From NCBI GenBank assembly GCA_963556255.1, contig OY744610.1, positions 16,068,039-16,132,038 of the forward strand: DNA of 64,000 nt, in the 5' to 3' direction. The stretch is from Allolobophora icterica. Taxonomy: Eukaryota > Annelida > Clitellata > Crassiclitellata > Lumbricidae. The notes under the pieces are model-generated. The model ran no database searches and was not told where the DNA came from. It worked only from the letters and a program-made list of their open reading frames with translations. Below, piece by piece: positions 23,344-32,511 of this stretch (position 1 is the stretch's first letter; the number at the start of each line of letters is the position of its first letter). Position numbers and translations under genes: made by a program.

Positions 23344-23707
23344 TGCGCTATATCAATTTTCTTTGATATAAGGCTCAAGATAAATTTCAGATTTCAAAGC
23401 TAGTTCACCTTGTTTATAACTTAAACACTGAACAACCTTGACCTGACCTAACTCTTACCAATAGTTAGCTTTTGCGATTTGCAACCGTTGACCTGACCTC
23501 ACCTTCAACAACGTATGATTGGTCACAATTCAAAATTCAATTACGTCATGCGTATTAATGAATACCGCAGACGACAAAATATGCTATACCTAGCGCGTAA
23601 GTAAATATCTCTGTTTACTTATTCTATCCTATCTAAATACACCACTTGTGTCTAAGATATGATCCCAGATCGATTTAATCAATGTCCTTAATTGATTATA
23701 CAATTCA

Positions 23708-23727
23708 ATCCCGAGAGCGAGCCCCCA
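23708..23727 (-). promoter_or_regulatory. Primer binding site, probably tRNA-Pro
   Basis: Four bases after the 5' LTR the minus strand reads TGGGGGCTCG, then CTCTCGGGAT. The first ten bases equal the complement of the tRNA-Pro 3' end used by several retroviruses. The remainder matches less well. Confidence 0.6.
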
Positions 23728-23731
23728 TTTA

Positions 23732-24871
23732 TGTAGCGCCACCCTATACTAAGAGTGCTTAGTGTTATGTTCTACACCCACGACTACTTTAGTTTTGTTT
23801 CATCTTGTCTTTACTGGACAAGGATATGCATAGGCCTATCTATTTGACTAGGGAAATGAACAGAGAACACCTGTGTATGCATTTAAATGAATATGAATAT
23901 AATGTATATCAGTTAAAGCATGTAACAGTTCATTGTCTAGTTATCCTATGTCTACTTTGCCTTATTCCCTACCTAGCCAGCATCTTTGCTATCTAGATTT
24001 TATTGCCTATTGCTACCTCCCAGTAAGACCCTTTAGCACGGAATGTTCTCACAGTTTGTTCCTCGTGGAAAAGCTGTCTTTCATCCGTTTGTTCATCTGA
24101 TGAGTTCGCGGCTCTGTTCGCAAATCGCCTTGTTTCTCCCTCGTCGAAGCTCGACTGTCCACCGTTCTCGTGACTTCTCGTAGCTTGATGTCTCTCCCAA
24201 AGAGACCGTCGTTACAACCCGAGTGTGTGCTTTACTACTCCAGAGTAACGTACACTTCACTCGCGGAATAACTCTTTAAGTCCGTTGACAAGATCGCTTC
24301 GCAAATGTCGACTTCCTATGATGGAAAGTCACGCTTCGCAACGGTTTGTTACGAGAGCGTTTCACTCGAATTATTCGATCCTCGCTGTCCAACGTCTCGA
24401 CTTATCAACTCAACTGCATCGATCGTTTCGCAAAACCGATCGTACTGACTAACGATGCCCTCATCGACTTAGTCCAACATCCACCGAGTCGATCCACTCA
24501 AGATTTCTAGAACGTCTTGTTCAGTTGAAATCAAAAATCGAACTGCCGTATCTCCACGCCACGTCACCACGGTTGCTTGGTTACCGAGTCGTCAGCTGCT
24601 TCGCCATAACGGTTTTGATCAGCTGTTCGTCCTGACCAATGGGGTGAGTCCACATCGTCTGCTGTCCTTTGCGTAGATATGATGAACCCCTCTATCTAAT
24701 ATTAATTAATCCCTATAATGCTGGCTTAGCTGCTGGCATTTTAATTAAGTTACATTTATGTAGCTCTACTATCTTGCATTATATAATCTAAATAGATTCT
24801 TCTCTACACTATAACATCTTATAGCATGTTGTGTAGCTGGGAATCATTGTGTGGTTTGGGAGATCATTACA
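23732..24871 (-). repeat. 5' LTR of the Gmr1-like element
   Basis: See the 3' LTR; same length and, as far as I can read, the same sequence. It would hold the element's promoter. No single TATA box stands out. Confidence 0.92.
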
Positions 24872-25016
24872 GTGCATATGTATGTATGTATGTATGTATG
24901 TATATATAGATGTATGTATGTATGTATGTGTATATATACTGTATACCACTTTTTAAACTTTTTCCCACTTTTCTGTGGCGTGGGGAGGAAAAATATGGCG
25001 GCGGTGAACGTGTTAA

Positions 25017-25340
25017 GATCCGCGTGTACGGATTGTACTAGCACGGGATTTAGGCCTAAATCTCTTAAATAAGCCACCTTCGGGATGCGAACCGCGATCC
25101 GAATGCTCTCTTACACAGAGGAGTACAGGGCGCAGCCTACGCTCTTACCAATGTAGCTAACAGTACTGGGCCAGCTTCCAATGGATAGGCCTCTCCTACA
25201 CAGTTCAGTGATAAAATTTCCGAATGCACAACTTTGGACTGAGCCATGGAAATTAGAATCATACGGAAAAGCAGATGGTAGAACAACTCGTACAGCAGAG
25301 GCGCAGGTCATTGTATTGTATTGTATTCGGATATTTATAA
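25017..25340. other. Flank between the piggyBac-like element and a LINE
   Basis: A GGATGCGAACCGCGATCC stretch near 25083 may be a remnant of a tRNA-like head. Nothing else is recognised. Confidence 0.35.
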
Positions 25341-26335
25341 AGCGCTTCTAGCGGGAGGGCCATTCAGAAGCGCTATCAATGCGAGAGACCCCGAGAGAAA
25401 AAGCAAGTTTTAAAAAAAAGTAAAAGAGGAAGAGACGTTACCTGAGAGAATGGAAGAACGAACGAACGGAGGAAGCTCATTCCAAAGAGCAGGGTCACTG
25501 GAAGAAAAAGACCTAGATTGAGCCAGAGAAGTCCTGACGCGAGGAACGAGGAGGTCCAAACGGTCAGAGGAACGAAGAGGACCAAGAGAAACAGCAGAGT
25601 GAGGGTGATGAATTAAGTTACATAAAAATTTCGGAGCGAAATCAAGTTGAGCCTTAGAGACAAGGATGAGGGACCTTGAACTGGACGCGGGCAGAGAGCG
25701 GGAGCCAGTGGGATTCTTCTCCCATGAAGGTGGTGATACGAGAGAATCGAGGAAGACGTGCAATTAATATAGTAGCAGCATTGAGAACGGACTTAGGTGA
25801 AAATAGGAAGGGCGAGTGAGTTTGGAAATGTGTTCTGTAAAGGTGAGAGAATTGTCAAGGATCACTCCTAGATCACGAACGCTAGACGAGAAAGTGAAAA
25901 GCGGAAACCTGTGAGAGGGGGAGCAAAGTCAAGTTTCTGAAGTTGCTGAGGAGTGCCAAACCAGAGTAACTTGGTTTTGTCCGAGTTGAGGGAGAGGCGA
26001 TTGGAAGACTTCCAGGTATGAAGATCACGAGAAAGAGCTTCGCTGCGCTGAGCTAGAAGAAGTGAGAGGAAGGAGGCCCATGAACATAAGCCTGGACAGC
26101 ATCAGCAAAGAGGTGTCCTGAAGCCCCATGGATGAGGAGGAGAGAGGGGATACTGGCCGTGTATATAATAAAGAGGAGAGGGCCCAGAACAGAACCCTGC
26201 GGAACACCCAGTTTAACAGGGACCCACAGAGTTCTAGATTCACCAGAGATAAACATAAGAGTGCGATCAGACAGATATGACCGGAACCACTGGAAAGGGG
26301 GGCTTGTTCCAGTCACGTTCACCGCGCCTACAGGA
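25341..26335 (-). pseudogene. LINE 3' half (family A)
   Basis: The minus strand reads FQWFRSYLSDRT, GVPQGSVLGPLLFIIYTA and HLFADAVQAYVHG; then, after frame changes, VSKAQLDFAPKFL, PLRSSDRLDLLVPRVRTS and SFSSSDPALWNELPPFVRSS. It ends with the GCGCTTCTG...CTAGAAGCGC hairpin and (ACAAT)n. The catalytic box reads FADA instead of FADD, which alone would kill polymerase activity; frameshifts confirm decay. Same family as 95-970. Confidence 0.82.
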
Positions 26336-26686
26336 TGTTGTTTCTGGTGGCCATCTATATATGGGTTCTATAGTTACTTAGTAATGTGACTGCCAGAGGT
26401 TTGGTAGAAATGCACATGGTAGGGATGCACGTGGTAGAAAGGATTTGGTGGAGATGTAGACGAAGTGTCTCTAGATCCCAGTCCTAGTCAGCTTTAATCG
26501 TTTTATACAAAATTATATACTGCACATAATTAATAGTCTATACAGAAGTTTCAGACGCAAATGAACCCCTCGGCCGAAAAAGGGTTCAAGCACAATCTTG
26601 CGGGAAAATCATAAGACGTAAAGCACGTATATTGTGTCGACAGTGAGAAAGAAAACGTCCGACTTACTGAAAGAAATGAGTCTTGT

Positions 26687-26749
<63 letters not shown>

Positions 26750-26984
26750 TTCGTTTTTCCAATGCAAGCTGACATGTGCGCAACTTGTTTCAATAATAAA
26801 ATGTCATCAAAAATGAGTCCGCTTACGGGATTTATATAGGCCTACTAATTATTATACGAATGTGCTATGACATAAGGGTTGTTTCTATCGTCTGAGGAAA
26901 TACCTTGACTATCTATATGTGGCATATATGAAAAGCTTAAAATTTCAGTACGGTATAATAATTATAGATTAGTGGGTAATTATG
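26336..26984. other. Unassigned, includes an (AATC)n run
   Basis: A perfect (AATC)n microsatellite of about 16 units lies at 26687-26750. No gene is seen. Confidence 0.5.
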
Positions 26985-27350
26985 CTGTGATTGGTAAACA
27001 GTTCATATATTTATATAGAATCCTAGATATAAAATTGCGATCATCCTTCTCAGGAAGTTCGAATTGGTGGGTTCTCGGTCGAAGCTCATATCCTGTGGTT
27101 GGGCGCCTTTGGGGAAACAATCCATGAAGAACATGCCTATTGTTTATTTGAACAGCAGCAAATAAACAATCATCAGCTCGACCGGCCATCGCGGCTACAT
27201 CCAGCGAATCCTTGCGTAGAAGTCCACTTCTCTTTAACCTAGCGACCAATCGTTCCATTCTCTTTCAGCCGCATTAGTGTAGCCCCACAAAGCTGATGAG
27301 GCATAGTATTACAATCATGAGTTGAGAAACCGTTGGTGAGTTCGCAGTTT

Positions 27351-27597
27351 GTGGGGCGTGGTGGCTCAGTGGTAAGTTCGGCGCCTTGTGACCGAAGGGT
27401 TGCAGGTTCGAATCCCACTCTAGCCGCTGCGTACGGACCTTGGGCAATCCTTCACTCGCAATTGCTCGTTGCGCTTCGGCGTAAAAATTCCGGCACAGTA
27501 TCAAATGCTGTAGTCGGGAGCGCCTCTGAGTAGTAGTAGACTTCGAGAGGCGCTATAGACTTCGAGAGGCGATATAGAAATATCCGGAATAAAAAAA
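27351..27597 (+). mobile_element. tRNA-derived SINE
   Basis: There is a clear pol III promoter: A box TGGCTCAGTGGTAAG (27362-27376) and B box GGTTCGAATCC (27405-27415). The body shows GGACCTTGGGCAATCC, then a GCGCCTCT...AGAGGCGC hairpin near 27520-27548, a partial duplication of that tail, and an A-rich end. The head resembles a real tRNA but the acceptor ends do not pair, so it is not a tRNA gene. Confidence 0.85.
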
Positions 27598-28069
27598 ATA
27601 CATGCAGGGAAGATGAGGGAACTCCATGCGCCTTGAGTACTCGCAAGGCGTACATTGATGATGCACATGTAGCTAGGACGGAGTCGACATGTGTTGACAT
27701 TCTAAGGTCATCTCGAAGAGTGACTCCCAGAACTTTTAATGAGTCGACTCGCTCAGCTACAATTATTACCTGAGGGACAGGAGCATGTAGGCGACGCCTC
27801 GATATTACCATTTCCCAAGTTTTGTTTAGTCGTAAGTTATTAGCTCCAGCCCAGCTTGATATATTTTGAAATTCTCCAACTGCAGATTCTATCTGTTATG
27901 AACCAATAATCAAATACGTGTCATCAGCATATTTCATGAGGTAATTGAGGCAATTGATAGTTTTTAGATCCGAGGCTCCAACAGAATATGAAGGAGGTCT
28001 TATCACAGAGCCCTGTACCATGCTAGCATTGATCGTAGTTACTTCTGATGTTGTACCTCCAAATCTAGT

Positions 28070-28104
28070 AACATGGCTCCTATCTTTAAGATAGGAGCCA
28101 TGTT
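28070..28104. repeat. Perfect 17-bp-arm palindrome inside the LINE
   Basis: AACATGGCTCCTATCTT, one T, then its exact reverse complement. A third direct partial copy (ATGGCTCCTATCT) follows at about 28111-28123. It interrupts the LINE reading frame and looks like a templated insertion. Confidence 0.9.
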
Positions 28105-28499
28105 AACAAAATGGCTCCTATCTATACAAGTCAATTGTATATTTTGTCCGGGATGTTCAGCGATGCAAGCTTTCCGGCAAGTGTGGAGTGACGAAAGGTG
28201 TCAAACGCCTTACTAAAGTCTGTGGAAATGACAACGACGTATTCATTAGTCTGCAACAATGCAGTGACTCTATGAAGCAGGGCTATAAGTGCAGCAGTAG
28301 TAGAACCAGTTGGTCTAAAGCCATATTGATCGGCCATCACATCACTAGTTGTCCGTGAGTCAAAAGACGGGTAGTAGTAGTTTCGTACTATTAGCCGCTC
28401 GATGATCCTCGATAGGATTGGCACTACGGATATTGGCCTATAATCAGATGGTTCCGATGGACTCTTTATGCATTTCCATTTATCGCCGGGATTATGCTG

Positions 28500-28818
28500 G
28501 GAACGCCTCTGAGTAGGTATCTAGAGTGGGCGCTATAGAAATTCTCTGAATGATAGAATAAATTTAAGCCTTTAAGAAAAGCTAGTAAGTTCAGTTTTGG
28601 TTCCAATCTGTCAGCTTTTTGCCTCAAACAGGATTTCGATGACGGTTGTGTCGACTGTGGGGTTACCCATGTAACAGTTTATATTCTGTTCGTAAGTCAC
28701 TCTATTCCAGAATGATGATATTTTGTTAAACGTTATACGTGTAACAGCGAAATCGTAAAAGACACTGTCAAACTAGTAACCAGTCAATCAGAATATATCT
28801 GGACAAAGTATATGCCGT
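28500..28818. other. LINE/SINE-like tail, then nothing recognised
   Basis: GAACGCCTCTGAGTAGG at 28501 and GGGCGCTATAGAAATTCTCTG near 28527 form another hairpin tail ending in an AATGATAGAATAAA-like run near 28565. I see nothing in the remaining roughly 250 bases. Confidence 0.5.
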
Positions 28819-28989
28819 CAGGGGCGTCTATCCCCCTAAGTCATTGGAGCAACGTCCCTTTCCCCCTCTTTTCTCCCCTTCCCGTTCCTTCCCCCCTAAA
28901 ATGGTGGCACACACACTGACAAATCTTTCCCCCCCCTATTTCATGGATGGAGCATTTGCTCCAAGGTTTCTATGGTGTAGACGCCCCTG
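28819..28989. mobile_element. 171-bp hAT MITE
   Basis: Inverted ends CAGGGGCGTCTA and TAGACGCCCCTG with a perfect 8-bp duplication TATGCCGT (28811-28818 and 28990-28997). The interior is C-rich and non-coding. Confidence 0.9.
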
Positions 28990-28997
28990 TATGCCGT

Positions 28998-29706
28998 CTT
29001 GTTAATCAGATTTCTGCTGTATATTTCATGTTCAGGAACATCTGTAACACAAGGTAAGTGTCGAGTAAGAATACGAATACTGTGATTTCAGCACCAGTAC
29101 TTAAAAACTACTTTATAATTGTACTTGAGTACGAGGACGATTGCCAAGTACAAAATTTCTGCTCTTTGAATTGTCCTGCAGAGGCGAGTGTGTAAGCGAA
29201 GTTTGTACTAAAGCCAAGATGATTATAGCTTATGCGTAAAATGTTTACCCTAATAAAAAAAACCACTATCGAAGCCCATTTATTAATCATGAAAATATTA
29301 TCAAAAAGGAAGTCGGGCTTCAATTTTGTTGAATGACTTCCTGGTTTAGATTTGTAACATTCAGTCCACCATGATCTCTGGTATCGTATACCCGATCCAC
29401 AAAACGTAATCTAGTAACTTCTAAAGCACCTCTATCATAATGCTCACGACATCCGTTGGAGCAGCCTGGTCGATATCCATTACGCCAGTATATCTAGAAA
29501 TCAGGCCTCGATGGATAAACAAGTTGAAACAGATAAGTATAGACCTGAACGACATGAATAGCTGAGAGAAGAGATAGAAAACAGTTGGGTCTTTCAGACT
29601 TCATCGTTGACTGACCCAAAACCTTGGACCAGCCGCCAAGGAGGCTCGAAAATCCAGCATTGTTCGGGCATGGAACAGAGTAACACTCACAGCATACACT
29701 GTAGAT
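28998..29706 (+). other. Presumed 5' region of the copy B gene
   Basis: Sequence upstream of the proposed first exon. The frame entering the exon is open from about 29605, after a TGA. I see no clear TATA box or CpG-rich promoter. Confidence 0.35.
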
Positions 29707-29801
29707 ATGTCGGATGCCATAAATACAGACTTTAAAATGGATTCTTTGCTAAACATTAGTGAAGAAGTTGGCTATGCTCAGAAGCTCAAGGAAAAGAGTA
29801 G
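29707..29801 (+). CDS. Proposed first coding exon of the copy B cGAS-like gene
   Basis: The ATG at 29707 (a second in-frame ATG is at 29737) opens a short frame ending KLKEKS plus two bases of an Arg codon. The donor GTGAGC is at 29802. The downstream large exon begins at 42015, after tttctttcattcag, with the one base needed to complete that Arg codon. The frame then continues as LEDVSTVIVGTCQIHP, which is homologous to the N-terminus of copy A (VSEFIVATCRIIP). The phase match and the good donor are visible; that these two exons belong together is inference. The segment is about 32 codons and has no domain by itself. Confidence 0.6.
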
Positions 29802-29915
29802 GTGAGCCTATCTATCGCATAAGAATACTTTGGCTGTGATTGTACTGAAATCGTATCTGACACAAACACTTCGTTGTAGATGAAGGTACTGTCTATCTAA
29901 CGAATACAATATTAA

Positions 29916-31405
29916 CCTTCGCAGGACGAAGAGAGGTAAATAATTATCCCACCGGTGTTTGGATGTTGATTGTAGGTAGGTATAATTTGTCGTTCCACGT
30001 GTTTACAAGTTACGGTAGTTGCCACCAATGACATAATATTCTGACTGCATACCGATCACATTGTCATGTGGTCGGAAAAAGATTTTTCAATCCAAAGTGT
30101 CCTGGGGTAAAAATTTACCCCACTTCGTCGTCGACGTCGTTATATGTTCGTTCATAGGGCAGACATATTTTTTAAAGATATGAGCTCATAAGTGACCTGC
30201 AATCATAAATCAAGTGTGGAATCTACCATGGAATTGAGTGCTAATAGTTTCATAATTGTGGAGATTTTATTTTCCGAGATTGCGGGCAATATGGCCGCCA
30301 AAACAAAAATATGCATGTCTCAGCTCATAGGTATGCTACAATGACAAGTTAAGTGTCAATTGTAACATTTCCAAGGTCAAGGAATCGGTTGATCGCAGTG
30401 GCAATAGTGTGTGAGTACTACTTTCCAAGATGGCGGCCAACATGGCCGCCAAAACACAGAAATATGTATATTTCTTCTCGTATGTAAGATACAATGACAA
30501 AAGAAATGTCAATTGTAACATCTCCAAGGTCAGAGAATCGATCTATTGTAGTGACAATAGTGTGGGAATACTACTATTCAAGATGGAGGCCAATATGGCC
30601 ACCAAAACACAACACACAAAAACATGAATTATCAATCAACTGACTAATCAGTCACTATTGCCACTGCGATTAGTCGATTCATTGACCGTGGAAAAGTTAC
30701 AATTGACACTTCATTTGTCATTGGAGCTTACCTACAAGCTGAGATATACATATTTGTGTGTTTTGGCTGCCATGTTGGCCGCCATCTTTGAAAGTAGTAT
30801 TCCTACACGATTGCAACCACGACAATTTGATTCCTTGACCTTGGAAGGTTACAATTGGTACTTCATTTGTCATTGTAGTCTACCTGCGTGGTGAGATATA
30901 CATATTTTTGTGCTTTCCTATTTCTGTGTCTTCGCGGCCATTTTGGCCGCCATCTTGGAAAATAGTATTCCCACACCTTTCCCAGTATGATACTTCGATT
31001 CCTTGACCTTGAATATGTTTCAATCGAAACTTCATTTGTCATTAAAAACTATGAGCTGAAAAACCTAACTATGAGCTGAGACATACATATTGTTGTCAAT
31101 GGAGGCCCTACGATAAATCGATTCTCTGACCTAGTGAATGTTACAATGGACACTTCATTTATCATAGTAGCTCACCTACTTATTGTTGTGTTTTGGCGGC
31201 CATAGTAGCTGTCATCTTGGACAGTAGTATTCCACACTTTTGCCACTATGACAATTCGATACCTTGACTTGGCATTGTTACATTTGACACTTCGTTTGTC
31301 ATTCTAGCTCACCTGTAAGCTGAGGTATTACACATTGTTTTGGAGTAAAAAAAATTACCCCACTTCGTCCTCCGTGTATCGTAAAATCTTTCCGTCCTGC
31401 GAAGG
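29916..31405. mobile_element. piggyBac-like MITE with an internal inverted array
   Basis: TTAA flanks both ends (29912-29915, 31406-31409). The inverted ends are CCTTCGCAGGACG (29916-29928) and CGTCCTGCGAAGG (31393-31405). The interior holds about six diverged units of 110-190 bp, forward up to about 30625 and reversed from about 30655. Each contains ACAATGACAA-like, CCAAGGTCA-like and AAGATGGCGGCC-like words. There is no transposase. It sits in the proposed intron of the copy B gene. Confidence 0.85.
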
Positions 31406-31409
31406 TTAA

Positions 31410-31691
31410 GTACTTGAAGCTTCTTGTTGAACGTGGATTAGCTACTCAGGAAACACGTTAAGGTTTACATTTTAATCTCCCAAGCCCACCTGTTAGATCT
31501 GTTACTCAGCCATGCTTCTTATAGCGTTCTTTCAACACTCGTGGTTCTAACCTAATTATAGCAAATACTAGGCATATTAAAGTGTTTCCATGTTAGGAGT
31601 GTAAATCCCGTTAAAAGTTCAATGTCAAAAGTGAGGGAATCCAGAGTTAACCGCCGAAATGAATAGTTTTATTACATGGATGCGCACATCA
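31410..31691 (+). other. Intron sequence between MITE and provirus
   Basis: Nothing recognised. The retroviral target site TATCT is at 31692-31696. Confidence 0.4.
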
Positions 31692-31696
31692 TATCT

Positions 31697-32040
31697 CTGA
31701 AGCGGCCGTTGTTGGCTACTTCGTTGATAGATAACACTCATTGATTTAATATTTACTTTATTGTTAACTTGCAATTAACTACGTTGACTACAATAGTTAA
31801 TATTCGATTCACCTACACGCACTCTCAATTCACTCACTACACACTGTTGTTGTTCCTACCACCGTCGTTCGTTTCTCGTTCTTTCCTTCTCTCCCTCTCT
31901 CGTTTCCCAAAACATGCCTCTTAATACATAAGTGACTTGTGCTGATGATGATGATAGCTGAGCCTTCCTACCTACAGCTCGCATGCAACAGACACATTAT
32001 GTGCACGACCGAATGAATGGATGACTGTATGTATGACCAC
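31697..32040 (-). repeat. 3' LTR of the provirus
   Basis: On the minus strand it starts GTGGTCATAC and ends CGGCCGCTTCAG. An AATAAA signal lies on the minus strand at 31757-31762. A (CT)-rich stretch and a (GAT)n run are inside. It matches 41469-41812 base for base as far as I can compare. Confidence 0.92.
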
Positions 32041-32511
32041 TATATGACCATCCTTATAAAAAAAACACGAGCCACGGGTTTTTCCCGTTAAACCCCTCAA
32101 CAAAATAACGAATAACCAACAGTGAAGAATACTAACACATAAGTCCAATTCAAGAAATCTAGTCAAGCAGTCTATTAGTCCATAATTCTATCAGACCCCG
32201 TGCGGTGAATCGAACGCAGTGACAATAACAATCGAAATAGCAATCAAATAGTAAGCACAACATGAGAAACTAACGTAATATAACACAATACTCATAACTA
32301 CCACTATATGACCATTAATGATCACAACACAATAACCATATAAAGTACCGAAATATAACCATGTAACCATAAAAATCGTCATCCCAATACGAACAAGTAG
32401 AACATGATAATACAAGCGTCAGCAAGATAAGCAACTAAAACTAAACGATAGCAATCAATCGACGAATAGTTCAATCAACAAGCAGAAATTCAAGGTAAAC
32501 AACAACACTGA
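32041..32511 (-). other. Provirus 3' untranslated region
   Basis: Between the env stop and the 3' LTR. There is no obvious polypurine tract touching the LTR. ACGGGAAAAACCCG lies about 45-60 bases upstream of it, and CCACTATATGACCAT at about 32298 repeats the sequence at the LTR edge. Confidence 0.5.

Larger units (their letters stand above)
18100..24871 (-). mobile_element. Gmr1-like Ty3/gypsy LTR retrotransposon, internally deleted
   Basis: Two direct 1,140-bp LTRs (18100-19239, 23732-24871) begin TGTAGCG and end TTACA. I read them as identical. The 5-bp target duplication is GTGCA (18095-18099, 24872-24876). On the minus strand the order is LTR, primer site, gag-protease ORF, RT thumb plus RNase H remnant, polypurine tract, LTR. 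The Gag has a SCAN-like capsid, and RNase H lies next to the 3' LTR with no integrase after it. Both features fit the Gmr1 clade, in which integrase precedes RT. Integrase and the RT catalytic core are missing. Identical LTRs despite this point to recent movement in trans. Confidence 0.88.
17237..25012. mobile_element. piggyBac-like non-autonomous element, split by a gypsy insertion
   Basis: Perfect 13-bp inverted ends CACGTTCACCGCC (17237-17249) and GGCGGTGAACGTG (25000-25012) are each flanked by TTAA (17233-17236 and 25013-25016), the piggyBac target site. Subterminal palindromes follow the left end: AGTACGAGATATCTCGTACT at 17251-17270 and a near-palindrome at 17292-17315. Without the LTR element at 18100-24871 the length is about 1 kb, mostly (ACAT)n. 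No transposase is present, so it is a MITE. Its ends differ from those of the other TTAA-flanked element at 29916. Confidence 0.78.
26985..28490 (-). pseudogene. LINE RT and C-terminus (family C), interrupted by a SINE
   Basis: The minus strand reads PSDYRPISVVPILSRIIERL, DQYGFRPTGSTTAALIAL and VISTDFSKAFDTFRHSTLA. Then, across a disrupted patch at 28060-28135, HVTRFGGTTSEVT, LMKYADDTYLIIGS (catalytic YADD intact) and VDSLKVLGVTL follow. After the SINE at 27351-27597 the C-terminal part continues: NAAERRMERLVARLKRSG, NRHVLHGLFPQRR, ELRPRTHQFEL and NFISRILYK, ending near 26985. Frameshifts, stops and the two insertions make it non-functional. Confidence 0.8.

Noticed and set aside
27351..27430. 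True tRNA gene
   Set aside because: A and B boxes are present but the acceptor stem does not pair, and a SINE body and tail follow.
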